A DNA stretch of 64,000 bases from Tamarix chinensis (Eukaryota; Streptophyta; Magnoliopsida; Caryophyllales; Tamaricaceae): NCBI GenBank assembly GCA_030549775.1, contig CM060177.1, positions 59,088,638 to 59,152,637 of the forward strand, given 5' to 3'. This document shows positions 34,481 to 46,733 of the stretch, in pieces. The notes under the pieces were generated by a model. It did no database searches. It saw nothing but the letters and a program-made list of their open reading frames with translations, and was not told where the DNA came from. A program made the translations under genes and the position numbers. Within the stretch, counting starts at the first letter, position 1, and every line of letters begins with the position of its first letter.

Positions 34481-34690
34481 CCTTGGCATGAGATTGTGCT
34501 TCCTTAGAATGGGAAATCTATCCTTCTTCAAGTGTAACCATACTAAATCTCCTAATTGAAAAATATGTTGACTCCTATGCTTGTTCGCTCTTGTCTTGTA
34601 TACTTCATTCACCTTCTCAATATTGTGCTTGATTTATTGATGAAGTTTTTGAAAGAACTCCACTCTTTCTTGTGCATTATAACTCTTTAA
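34481..34690 (-). pseudogene. integrase C-terminal remnant with core deletion
   Basis: The translation runs from FEMLK, which in the element at 49016 lies just after RNase H, straight to ERVEFFQKLH near the integrase end, then VNEVYKTRANKHRSQ, DLVWLHLKKDRFP and RKHNLMPR. Roughly 860 bp with the HHCC finger and the DDE catalytic core are missing relative to the other copy. After MPR it ends at the junction. Confidence 0.75.
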
Positions 34691-35110
34691 CATCTCAAAT
34701 ACCAAAATCTTTGTATCCATCATGGTAAGTACCATGGTCCTCCTCAATAATGTATATACCACACCATTTTATTTTCCATCCACATGTCTTGTAGATAACA
34801 CAAATGTTTGCAAGAAGCTTATCCACTTAGCATGTCTTAGACACACCTTATTTTGACCATATAAATATTTCAAGCTCTCATGATTCAAATGAAGTACAAA
34901 AGGCTTGGGTCTCAAGTAATGGCTCCATGTCTCCAAACAACGCACACTAGCATAAAACTCTTTATCATAGGTTGAATAGTTAATTCTTATGCCATTCAAC
35001 TTCTCACTAAAGAAAGCAATCAGTTTCTATTTGTGTGAAATTATATCCCCAATGCCAGCACCACTAGCATCACAAGTTACTTCAAATAATATATTGAAAG
35101 CAGGTAAATA
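34691..35110 (-). pseudogene. RNase H (CRM-like), broken
   Basis: CDASGAGIG, then after a stop [53 protein letters not shown], and STRHVDGK. The open part is 34769-34999. This is the usual gypsy RNase H order; the N-terminal D (CDAS) is kept. Confidence 0.75.
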
Positions 35111-36000
35111 TAATATTGGTGCATTTGAGAGCTTTGTATTTAATTCTTCAAAAGCCCTTATCACTTGATAATTCTAATGGAACTCTCCTTTCTTCATTAA
35201 CTAAGTGGTAGGTCCCGCAATGGTAGAGAAGTCATTGATGAACCTCCTATCAAATGAGGCCAACCCATTTAAACTTCAAACTTTGTGGACATTAGTAGGA
35301 ATGGTCCACATTTGTATAGCTTCTAGCTTTGAAAGATCAACTCTAATACCATCTCCTCTCAAAATATAACCAAGAAAATCACACTCTCCATCATGAAATC
35401 ACACTTCTCCACATTACCATAGCACTTCACCTCTGTAAGATTATAAAAAATTCTCTTCAATTATTTTATGTGCTCGAACTCACTATTGCTATATATCAAG
35501 ATATAGTCAAGGTACACAACAACAAAGACTCCAAGAAAGGATCTAAGTACCTTGTTCATCAATCTCATGAAGGAAATTGGTGCATTAAATGGCCCAAATG
35601 GCATCACCAACCACTCATACAACCCATACTTAGTGTTGAAAGCTATCTTCCACTAGTCCCCTTCCCTTATCCTCATTTGATGATAAATGCTTCTAAGATC
35701 AATCTTCGAGAACACCTTTGCACTGTGCAACTCATCTAACATGTCATCCAATCTTGGCAATAGAAATCTGTACTTAATTGTGATGTTATTTATGGCTCTC
35801 GAATCAATACACATCCTCCACATACCATCCCTCTTAGGCACCAACAAATCTGGAACCCCGCATAAACCAATACTCTTCTGTATATAACCTCAATCTAACA
35901 AATCTTCTACTTATTTTTGTATCTCCTTAGCCTCCTATTTATTGCATCTATAAGCTAGCTTGTTTGGTAATGGGACTCCTGGCATAAGATCAATATCGTG
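35111..36000 (-). pseudogene. reverse transcriptase (CRM-like), broken
   Basis: The open stretch 35653-35847 gives [54 protein letters not shown]; a stop follows, then the template-grip region and [15 protein letters not shown] box (about 35500), GDGIRVDLSKLEAI and the thumb region to about 35200, with further stops. It keeps the 14-residue segment after CIDS that the element at 49016 has lost. SGYHQ reads SIYHQ. Confidence 0.75.
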
Positions 36001-36256
36001 CTCAATACCTCTCAAAGGAGGTAGGCCACTTGGCAACTCTTCCAGAAAAACATCGGCATACTCTTTCAGTACTTGTTGCAATTTCAAATCTATATTAGTA
36101 TTCTCCCCTCATTGGACCTCCTTTACAACCAATGCATGGCATAACTTCTCATTTTTCATGGCTTCATTCATCTAACACTCCCTAAAGATCAACAACTCCT
36201 TGCTACTCTTATTTCTTTCCTCCTACACTTGACATATTCCTTATTTTTCCCTTTTT

Positions 36257-36680
36257 TTATTGTATGCTCTTAGTTCCTTTCCCCTTTTCATTCCTGAAAA
36301 CTGAATCCACCCCATCTAGATGAGGTTCTAGACTAATATTCTTTTGTCCCTTGCACACCAGATACTCATTAAGGACTCCATCATGCATAACTTCTCTATC
36401 AAATTGACATGGCCTTCCCAAAAAAATGTGAGAAGAATCGATAGGTAGAATATCATATAAAATATCATCAAAATATGCTTGAATCTTAACAGAGATAAGA
36501 GTTTGTTTAGTTACCCTCACACGTTTGTCTTTTTTGAGCCATTAGAGTGAATATGGTCTTGAATGACCCATGGTCTCCAAATCGAGCTTACTTACCATTT
36601 TCTCACTAGCAACATTAGTGCATGAGCCACTATCAACGATGACTTCATACAATTGATCACCAACACTACACTTGGCTTTG
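36257..36680 (-). pseudogene. aspartic protease (CRM-like)
   Basis: YEVIVDSGSCTNVASEKM carries an intact D-S-G active site (about 36600-36665). Next comes a stop-containing linker, then VRVTKQTLISVKIQAYFDD, DILPIDSSHIFLGRPCQFD and HDGVLNEYLVCKGQ. It matches 50985-51330 of the plus-strand element. Confidence 0.75.
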
Positions 36681-37870
36681 AAAATATTCTCCCTTTGAGT
36701 AAGCAGAGGTTGTTATTATACTTGGAGCACCCTTTGCAACAGATAGCAATCCACTTGGCCCTCTTCCAAAGCATCCTCCAAGCAATCACTTTTTTCTTCT
36801 TGGTTCCATCAAGGTCTTCATTCTCATCATAAGCCTCCATACTTGCTATATCCTCTAAAGTCAATGCCCTTTGGTTTGGACAATACTGAGCAAAGTGACC
36901 TTAACCCCTACACTGAAAGTATTTCTTGTTCATGTCATCAACCACTTGATCCTTGCCCTTTTCATCACTAGTGAACTTTATAACATTGTTTTGATTTGTA
37001 GCTTGAGAAATTGGTGTCTTTGACGTCCCCTTGAAGGTCAAACCATATCGAGTATTGGTTGACTTATTTTGTGGCTTTGTTCTCTTTAATTATTTTTCAA
37101 ACTTGATTGCTAACTTAGCTAGGTCTTCAAACACTTCATAAGGATACACCTCCACCTTCTCTTTAAGGTTCATATTTAGCCCTCCAATGAATCTACACAC
37201 TTTTCTTCTTCTTGTTCTTGGACATCACAAATGATAGCTAACCTTTCAAACTCTCTAAAATATTCCTCAACTCCAAGCAACCCTTACCTCAAAGTAGTCA
37301 TCTTTATTGCTCACATTATTAAGGCATAAGTTTCTTCTTCAAGTGTTTTTTTTAATTTTTTCCATGACCTAATTCTCGATTTTCCTTCTCTCTCCCTTCT
37401 CCTTTTCAAATTATCGTACCACACTCTAGAAAATTTCTTAAAATTTATTATTGTTATTCAGCACCTCTTCTCATCATCAATCACTTTATACTCAAAAATA
37501 GATTAAACAATTTACAACCATTCAAGAAATGATTCTGGATTGAGATTATCTTCAAAGTCAAATAAATCAAATCAGAATTCTTTCTCCACATCATCGTAGG
37601 TTCTTCTTAAGGTGTTATATTGTCTTACATAATTTCCCACACTTTCTTCTCCTTTCCCTATTTGATTTTGTGCCCTTCTCATAATTCCTTCTTCTACTTA
37701 TTCCCTTTAGTTTTGTAGCTACACATGTGACCCTTAAGCTTGGGAATCATCTATTCTCCCCACATGTATCTTTACCGCCATAGTTTCGTCCACCAAGACA
37801 TTAAGAATATCTCTTAAGTTCTCCTCTTGGTTCGCTATCTCCTCCCTTCACCAACCAAGTGGTACTTCTC
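36681..37870 (-). pseudogene. gag with zinc knuckle (CRM-like), broken
   Basis: From high to low coordinates: MEEILRRY-type capsid debris, FEDLAKLAIKFEK-like segment near 37100, linker, then YFQCRG, a stop, GHFAQYCPNQRALTLEDI (36850-36910), a CCHC knuckle with its first cysteine changed to Y or lost. An acidic segment follows (EAYDENEDLDG). Many frame changes; the order is that of 49803-50912. Confidence 0.65.
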
Positions 37871-38029
37871 CAAAATGCCTCCAAGTGCTAGATTTTAGTG
37901 TCTTCTTGATGAATTATTGGGATAATCTTGAAGATGAGACAAGTTCTTGAAGAATATTGAAGTAATGACACGTTCTTACAAGAATCTTGAGTAAATATTG
38001 GATATTGATCACAAAGATCAAAACCTAAG

Positions 38030-38046
38030 GCCTTGATACAAAAATT
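38030..38046 (-). other. primer binding site (CRM-like element)
   Basis: On the minus strand TTTTTGTATCAAGGCC follows the LTR end, comparable to ATTTGGTATCAAAGC of the element at 49016. Confidence 0.5.
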
Positions 38047-38960
38047 AATATGTGTGGGAGGATGGGACTCTCAAATTGATGAGAATATGGCTTAGTTGTG
38101 TTGATAATAATTAGAAGATGATTCAGTGATGGTATATTAGGGTTTAAAGTATCTAAATAGGATGGAAAGATGGTGGTGATGATTTGAATAAAATAAGTAT
38201 GATTCAATGCTGGTGATTATCTAATGGCAAGGGTTCGAATGAGTTGTGATAATTAGGATATGCATACGATAATGGTAGGTTGATGATGATGAGCTTCAAA
38301 TGTTAAGGTTTGGATGGAGGATGATGTTGTGGTTTAGGGTTAGGATTAGGGTTTAACTCGAATAAAATGGTGTGATGTTTGGTTCGGATGGAAGGGTGTA
38401 GGGTTTCAAATGGTGTTTTAGAGTTTCTAATGTGTAAACCAAATTGGGCCAAAATTATCTTCGAATTAGAGTAAGGTTTGGATGAAAATTATGGCTGGAA
38501 CAATATGGATTATGGAGGGTATAAAATATATTAATTAATATCTAATTCACATAGACAAAGAGATTAAAACTTTCAAACTAAATCGTTTACACAATTTAAT
38601 TAACTTAAATTGAACTCACACATAATTCAACTTAATATTGACCTTCAATCTTCAGTATCCATAATTTTGCCTTCTATGGCTATATATAGCCATTCTACCA
38701 CTTAGCTAAAAGGAATAATTCAAAATATTTCAAGCTATAAGATATTATGCTAACTTTATGCCTTATCTATTATCTAATTCCACTACTTAATTAATTAATT
38801 AGCAAATATTAATATTAATGCTCGACCAAGCTGCCAATAAACCCCCATGCACATAATCATCCATTGCATGTATGCAATGCACATGCATGTAGACACTTAT
38901 TTGCTTTTTTGGCAAGGTTTTAGCAATGTAACCATCTATTAGTCTGCAATTTGTTAGAGA
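38046..38960 (-). repeat. 5' LTR of the CRM-like minus-strand element, outer end uncertain
   Basis: Inferred from its place before the primer site. A TATATATAG box at 38681-38689 (minus strand) could be the LTR promoter. The outer end is lost near 38960-39000, where sequence related to the end of a different LTR (48450-48838) starts. Confidence 0.45.
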
Positions 38961-38999
38961 TACTTTTCAAATGAATAGTAATTGGTTCCATAATTATGA

Positions 39000-39489
39000 A
39001 AGAAAATTATTGAGTGTTTGCTCCTATATTATGTTTGGATGTAGAGGACGCAAGATGTATGAGGGAGAAGAGAAAGAAGGAGGGAGAGATTGGGTTGGGC
39101 ATCGTAAAGGAAAAGATAAAGGAACATAAAAGATAGGCTAGCCAGGGGAATGGAAAAAATGAAGGAGAAGAAAAATAAAAGAGAAAAGAAATAAAAAAAG
39201 GAAAATAAAATAGATTTAGGGTTAGAATTAAAGTTAGATTAAATTTAGGTTTTTAGTATAATATTAATTTATTAGAGTTTAGGGTATCTGATTAAGCAAA
39301 ATTAAGATAGTAAAATTATCATTTTAGTGTTGGTTTAAATAAAAGGATAAGATAAAATAATTATAACAATTCAGCAAATAATTTATCTATATTGAGTCAT
39401 TGGTTAATAAAACTAATTAAATTAGTTAAAATTTTCATATAAAAGGTTAAATGATCTAAATTAAGGTTACAAAAATATAGAGTATTACA
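39000..39489 (-). repeat. 3' LTR fragment of the 39000-48838 element
   Basis: Homologous to 48430-48838, the outer end of the long LTR (AAATAGATTTAGGGTTAGAATT and onwards). It ends GAGTATTACA, i.e. TGTAATACTC on the minus strand. Its other end is truncated. Confidence 0.65.
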
Positions 39490-40929
39490 TCACTACCCCC
39501 TTAAAACAAACTTCATCCCTAGAGTTCACTCCTCACTACTAGGAACACATACAAGGGAACTTATAGCACCTAAGGGGTAACTACCCCCTTAAGGGAAACC
39601 CTAACTAACCTGTAAATGGCCATTAATAAACGCAACTCATGAAAACCAATAGCTCAAAACAACTAAGAAGGAGGCGGTAACATACTAGAAGGAGATGCAT
39701 TAGGATATAGAGTTTGATAATCTACTTTTGCCTGTTTGGCCAATAGAATAGCTCCAAACATTCGATCATGCTGAGCTTACTATTGCTAGCTGATCGGTCC
39801 TTAGTGCTACATCTAAGATCTCTCAACTCCATCATGAGGCATACTATAACACTCAAAACTCCTATACCCTAGCTAACCATAGTTATGGTACTAAATTAGC
39901 TTCCTCACACAGTCCTTACCTATATGATCTGGACTACAAAAACAACAATGGTAGTGTCATGTTAGTCTCTAATTACCTCCACTATAGGGACTATTCTTAC
40001 TACCCTTGTTCTAGCCACTAGTCTAAGGTAAAACACTAGAAGCCCTATTACAATGTTGACCCTTTTCCTTTGACGTTTGACACTTCAAACTTCCTCTTAC
40101 CCAAAATTGAAGCATGCTTCTAGATTAAATTGGTGGCAACCAACGCTCGCTTGTACAAAGTAGTCAAGTCATGGAGGGTATTTGATCCCATCATCCTTTG
40201 GATGCTAAAGTGAGGTCCTTACTTGAACTAGAAGAAAAAAATATCTTCTCTAGCTACTACACTAGGAGTACATGGCACCAATTCCTTAAATCAAGCGTGA
40301 TACTCTCATACTGTCAAACTTAGTTGAGTTAACTACATGAATTCCTTGAGGTTGTCCTTCTTGAGTATGAAAGGCTACCTACCAAGAATCTACTAGTACT
40401 CAAATAAAGTACACAGCTATGCTTGCCTTTCGAGCTTCTAAGTAGTCAACTGCCTCAAATATCCTAACAAAATCTTGTATCCAACCTTCTAGGACAACAA
40501 GTTCTTCTTTTCCTATGTAAGTCAATGGTTGATGACATGAGACTCTTTGGAGTCAATCCTCTCTAATGCCAACCTATGGGTGATACGAAGGTGGTGGACG
40601 TTGAGGATGAGACACAAGAGGAAGCTGAACAAACTCCATAAAATCCTCAAATTCTCTCTTTAAATTACCGACACATTCATTAAGGGCTATGCAAAACTAG
40701 TTGCAAACCAAAAGCGCATTAGGAAAAATACTCACTTGGAAGCATAGATCACATTAAAATATGTCAAAGGCCATTTAACCTATCCACACTCACTACTCAT
40801 AAGGCTAATTGTGGATTTAAAAACACTAAGAGAAGAAAATATATTTTCTAATTAAAATATTTAAGATCATAAGAACCAAATCTCTACTAAAAATATGATT
40901 CTCGACAAACAAAAGCTTTGATACTAACT
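39490..40929 (-). pseudogene. gag debris and 3' end of a Tekay-like element; pol deleted
   Basis: Next to the LTR fragment the minus strand has a polypurine tract TTTAAGGGGGTAGTGA (39490-39505). Further up are gag segments IGKEELVVLEGWIQDFVRIF and AFHTQEGQP (about 40290-40510), equivalent to LVVLEGWICDL and EEFHTKEG of the element at 9878. Protease, RT, RNase H and integrase are not present. Dense stops. Confidence 0.65.
40915..40929 (-). other. primer binding site of the 39000-48838 element
   Basis: AGTTAGTATCAAAGC on the minus strand, just inside the LTR end at 40930 (TGTAAGACCCC on the plus strand); a decayed tRNA-iMet site. Confidence 0.55.
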
Positions 40930-41689
40930 TGTAAGACCCCTAAATTTACAAATAAAAAAATCATTTAAAAGTTTAATTATGGAAGTAAAATAGTAAGATA
41001 TGGGGTGTTACCACCACACTCGGTACAACTCTTATGTCCTCTATTATTCTATTACCAAGTGTTATGGTTAAAAATGCTACTCCACTAAAATGAATAACAC
41101 AACTATAAAATTAGAGTAGAGAGAGAGTCAAGCCATGTAACATCATTCCAAATAAAAACTAACTATTAGTGATTACCAAATGTTAGTGAAGGGAAATACA
41201 TAAAGTTATTAAGGGTAAAGAGTCTTCCAAAACAAAAGATACTAGGAAAAACACTAGATAGTCCTAAACTCTCAACTTAAATAATAGCATTCAAATTATC
41301 TTGGAAGATAACCTGCAAAGGCCACTGTCTATTGAATAAGCAGGGTCATAGGAAAGGGAACCCGTTAGTACAATGGTACTGAGTAACCCATTATACATCA
41401 CTAATATGAAAAGACTGTATGGATCACATAAATAAATCACAACAACACATGATATAAAACATTTAATTACACATATAATAATTAAAATACAATGATAGTT
41501 TATATAACCACATACTACCAAGGCCATATACTACTCTTGATCATTCATCTAGACTAAATTAAAACTTATTAATGGAACATCCAAGAGATTTTCTTTGTAG
41601 TATAAATAGAAACAACATCATTCTCAAATCATAACTATAGTCACAAAGCTCATTATCAATATAAAAAATCCTCATAACATAGGTAGGCA

Positions 41690-41897
41690 CACTAGCAAAA
41701 ACTAATAACAACTCATGGCATTATAGATAGACACAAAGGCTGCTACCAAAACATAGGTAATCACAAAGGCTGCTACCGAAACATAGGTAATCACAAACAC
41801 TACTACAAAACCATAGGTAGGCACAAAGGTTATAATCAAAACATGGGTAGGCACAAAGGTTACTACAGAACCATAGGTAGGCACAAAGGCTACTAAC
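41690..41897. repeat. 29-30-bp minisatellite, about 7 copies
   Basis: Units of ACATAGGTARKCACAAAGGC plus TGCTACCRAA. The two minus-strand frames with repeating peptides (AFVITYVSVA) are the repeat read in frame. A shorter relative occurs at about 55170-55255. Confidence 0.8.
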
Positions 41898-43077
41898 AAC
41901 TAATCCAATAATCATTTTAAATCAAATAATAATCATTTCCATTGTTATTTACTTGAGAAGAGATCATATCAACCTGGAGATACTAAGATACTTTGGTCAT
42001 ACCACTACATAAAAGGCAGCACATTATCCTAATAACTATCATCCCAAGGACTCAAAGGTACCATTGTCGCATTGGTACATGACAGTAACATAATATCCTA
42101 CTAACAAGGACACCTAATCCATAAGTATGTATTCCCTATATTAGGTCTGTAAAGCTAAATAGAGTCAGATATAGGGCCTTGCTAAGGCACTAAGGTATAA
42201 TAGAAAAATCCATAAACAATCATGGGCTATGCCACATATTTAGGGTAGTGACTGCTAAAGATCAACCTTTCATAATTTCAAAGTCTTTTACTTTATGTAT
42301 TAGTATTTTATAACGGTGAAAATAAGACCATATATCAATCATATAGATCCAATTTTTCATACTTAACCATTTTTGCTCATTTCCAAACATCTAAGTCAAT
42401 CATAGTCAAGTTCAATACCAACATCAACATTATAAATCTACTAAGTCCATCCTAGGCTCAATTATTCACACTAAGGCACTTTAGGTCAAAAATGACCAAA
42501 ATACCTATGAGGCTAAAAATACCACATTATCATCCATTTCCATTATTCATTCCATAATTTTTAACGACTTAGCATTAAAAGGATAACATACCATAGTTAA
42601 ATTATTTATCATGTATTAAATTATTAAATATGCCAAATAATCATTTTCCCCTTATACACAAGTGTACATGTAAAACCCTAACTTGTGTTTCTAAAACATC
42701 AAAACACATATTCTCATGTTTAACATCAAATAATACATATTAAACATGTTTATTAGAGTAATCATCAAGGTGCACTCAAATTACCAAAATAATCCTAGGC
42801 TATATAACAGTAATAATTATGCTAAAATATATGTTTCTAAAATATCAAATCAAGTACGACCATACTTAATAATAATTAAGACATCTTAGGAATTCTTATT
42901 AATATTTAATATCATGATATTCTTATACGACCAAATTATCCCTAGGAAACATGATAATAATAATTATGCTACAAGTATATCTAAACATGCTCAACCTATC
43001 ATTTTCACCTATACATATCATATAAAACCTCTTCCCAACATTAGAACCATTTTAATCATACTTTCATACACATAATA

Positions 43078-46000
43078 TGTAATACCCCATTTTAATAAAT
43101 CCTCAATTTAAATATCCACAACTGAAAATTTGATTAGAAGGTGTAATTAATCATAGGATTTTTTTAGGATGAATGTCACCTTATTATGAGTAAGTCTATA
43201 GTTATTAAATTGTGATAATAATCCAGGATAGTGCATATATAATTAGAGGAAGATAATAATTAATAACGGTAATAACAATGATAATAAGAATAGTGTAGAT
43301 AATGATCAAAATAGAAAGGATGGTAATAATAATAGTCTTATGATAAATAACACTTTTAAAATAATGCCAATAACAATAATTGTGAGAATAATAATATTAG
43401 AAATAATAATGACGATAAAAAGTGGTAGTAATAATACTACTACTAATAATAATGATCATGATAATAATAGTGAGAATAATGGTGATAATAAAACATTGAA
43501 TATGTAGGATTTTCATTAGTATCTAATATACTCATAGAAGCCTGATACTATTGGTTATTCTTGCTAATTAATTTTTAACCGAATCCCATTCATTATTTCA
43601 CCTTAATCTCAACCTAATCACACCTCAAACCTCTCGACAATCCTCCTCCCCCATGCAGCCTGCTGTCATCTCCCTCCATGTATGTGCACCACCTCACTCT
43701 ACCCTGCACTCCCTACTTATCCTAACAACTAACTAGCCATGTAGCCCTTTTCGTCCTCCCCAAACACATGCCATCATCCTCCCTGCTACACTCCTCCCTC
43801 ATGACACCATAGCCCCTAGAAGCCCCAAGCCAACCTACCTCTCTACCCAACCCCAACCACCTACAATATCTCCCACGCAAGCAACCTAGCCCCCAACCAA
43901 TCGTTAGCCTCCCTCTTCTCTCCCTACCTGCACACCTACACTCCCCTCCCAGCAAGCTGCCTAACTATTTTTCCCCTCCCCCATGCAATGGCCTGCCTCC
44001 TGCAGATAACTCTCCTCCCCCATGCACTCGACCCACTTGCACCATCAACCAACCTGCATCATCCAACCCATCCAGCCCCTATAGCCAACCCATATATTCC
44101 CTACTCTTCCCTTCCCTTCTTCAGCCCTGACATGCAACATTTCCCTCCTTCCCTCTCCCTTTCAGTTATCTCCCTTTTCCTCCCTACAATTCCTTTCCTT
44201 TATTTTCCTACTTCCAATGTCGGGTGCCTTTGCTTGTAGCCTCCACCCTGCTTCCTTTCACCACTGAGCCCACTGCCAGGAATCACCCAACCTACAACCC
44301 TACCAAGCTTCCCTCTCCCCACGTGACTTACCTCTCTAAGTAGTAGCTCCTTCCGGTGTAAGTATCCTACCCTTCGGTATGTGTGGTACATGGTAGTTCC
44401 ATGCACCGACAACCTTGATTAATTCCCTAATCTTATTTTGGGAATTAGCTCTCATAGGTTGTTATCTTATTATTTTATCTAGTATAGATAATAATGCATG
44501 CATATTTGTGCGGATGGCGTTATTAATTTTTAGGTATGCGTAAGGTGTCCTTGGAAGAGGCTTTCCATGGTATTTTTTTCTTATCTCAAAGGTAAATCCA
44601 ACTAATCCATAGACGGTAGAAACTTGTGTGAAAATGATAGGTTAATTATTTAGGATAAAAATTATGCTAGATTAAATAATCTGTATTTTGTCAGGAAATG
44701 AAAGCATGTTGTAGCTCATTCCTATGTAAATATTATGATGTGTAGAATCAAATATGTTACCATGTTAATATCTATATGCCTAGGTAATAATCTAAAATTT
44801 AGGGTGTATGCTCATGACAACCATATATGGATTTATACTAAATAGAAATGTGCATATTTAGGGTTAGAGTTCAACCAAAAAATTGTTGTGTTTTATGGTA
44901 GACCTACAGATTAGTTAAATATGTCCCGTGGATATTTTAGATAATTTTGGATGTAAAGCATGCTAGATTTAGAGAATAAATCTGTTCAAATGGTGATTAT
45001 TATGTGTTGCATGTTCTAGGGGTAAAAATATAAATTTTATATACCATGATTCGTATTTGAAAGTCATTCATGGTAATTGCATGAATATTATGATATGCTA
45101 GAAATGCATTCTAGGATTGTATATGTGTATTATGTATGGTGAATGCTTAGGGGTAATATGGCCTTTTGTTGTACCGAAGAAATTATTGTATGATAAATTA
45201 TCGTTAGCTATTTTGTGTTAACATTTTCATGACAAATATCCTATAGAGATAAACCTGGTAATAAAGTGAAGGAAAATGTGGTATTTATAGGTTGAAGGGT
45301 ATTTTGGTCATTAGGAAAAAATGTGATTCAAAAGCGAATAATTGGGCTAGTTGAATTAAGTGTTGGCCTTAGAATAATTTTAGAAATAATTAAACGAATG
45401 GATTAAATAACTGGATTGGATAATTATTCAGACTATGGCATGATACCTAACCCTAGGTCATATTGTCTTGGAATTATTATGATCCTTTAGATTTGACATT
45501 GGATGATTGATTATTGTGAGGACCCTCATGGTCCCTTGGTTGATTGATTGATGGCTAAGTTGTAATATTACAATATTCTTCAATTAATAACCTAGAATTT
45601 CATAAGACATTAACCACTTAAAGAGGAAGACTTGAGTTTGGAAAGGAATCTCGTGCCTCAGATTTGGCCCCTGCGTGCATAGTTTAGGCCTTCGGGTTAA
45701 GGGGCTCACTTCTGCTCTATAGGTATTCCATACACCATATAGAGGGTATGTGTACTTAAGGACTTGAGTTCTAAGGTTTAGTATGGACGACTGATATGTC
45801 GTGTACCTTCCTTGGTGAGCTTTGCCTTGGAATTGAGTGAATTAATTTTGGTACTACCTCCTTGATGATTATTGTCTTGGATATGGGATTGTATTCCACT
45901 CAAGAATTGATATATAAATGATATAATTGGATTAGACACCCACTATAATACATCTGTAATAATTGGATTAGGCGCGACTTGAACTGGGTTAGATTACTTG

Positions 46001-46733
46001 GAATATCAATAATTCTCCCTATTATGCTATAAAGTATGATTGTTGATGTTTTGAAATGGTTTTGAAATTTATAAGCATGTTTTTCTGTGCCTTTTCTAGG
46101 AATTTTAATCTAACTAGTATTGTCAATAGTAATGTGGAATTGTGTCATGAAATCGTGGCTTTACATGCGGTTGTATGTTTTATTTAAGGCCCTTATTTGT
46201 ATGTTAATTGCAATGTGGGTATGCTACCTCTCCAGTGGCATTGTGATTTACTCAGTATGAGGAAGTCGTTCTAATATTATCACTTTCAGAGGAGTACATT
46301 CGTGGCATGCAGTAGTTGAAAGATTTTGAGGAGCGTCATCCAGACAACTAGTTAGGCTAAGGGAGTGAGTGGACACTGACCTTATTCCCCCTTTCCTTGT
46401 AATATTTGATGGATCAGATGAGTGTAAGGGAAAACCACTATTTCACCTTCGTGTGCCCCTTTAATTATTTTCTAAAAATTTTTTATCACTTAATTACCTA
46501 AATGGTATTATTGTATGGATACTCTTTCATTTGCAAAACCCTTGTTTATGTATTGTCTTTCTCTCACTATTGTTTGGTCTGACTTGTTTTAAGCCTTAGC
46601 ACTTGACATAAGGAAGGTGAGGAGACCGAACTTATGTTGAGTGTGGCGGTAACACCCACTATTTTATAATTATCTCTTCCACAAAACAAAATTTAAACAA
46701 AATTTTCAAAGTCGTGATTTTTGGGGTGTTGCA
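43078..46733 (+). mobile_element. solo LTR, 3656 bp, TSD TAATA
   Basis: Starts TGTAATACCCCATTTT and ends TTTTTGGGGTGTTGCA, flanked by TAATA at 43073-43077 and 46734-46738. Near its end the reverse complement shares TGTTACCGCCACACTCA and CAAGTGCTAAGGCTTAA with the other Tekay-type LTRs. The paralogue at about 3440-3480 (CATAATATTTAACATGGGAT) reads through the site without it. No internal region is present, so it is a product of LTR-LTR recombination. C-rich 43600-44350 gives shadow frames only. Confidence 0.85.

Larger units (their letters stand above)
34481..38960 (-). mobile_element. CRM/Reina-like Ty3/gypsy element, truncated
   Basis: Minus-strand order: LTR (38046 to about 38960), primer site, gag, zinc knuckle, protease, RT, RNase H, integrase C-terminus, cut at 34481. 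The coding parts match the plus-strand element at 49803-54136 domain by domain, but the LTR does not, so it is a related subfamily. The integrase core is deleted. The 3' LTR is lost at the head-to-head junction. Lineage is inferred from RT and the integrase C-terminus; no chromodomain is seen. Confidence 0.7.

Noticed and set aside
41702..41915. Two overlapping ORFs with repeating hydrophobic peptides
   Set aside because: Both are the 30-bp minisatellite read in different frames.
43722..44412. ORFs on both strands around 43.7-44.4 kb
   Set aside because: C-rich stretch inside the solo LTR; the frames contain no domain and are not conserved in the other LTRs.
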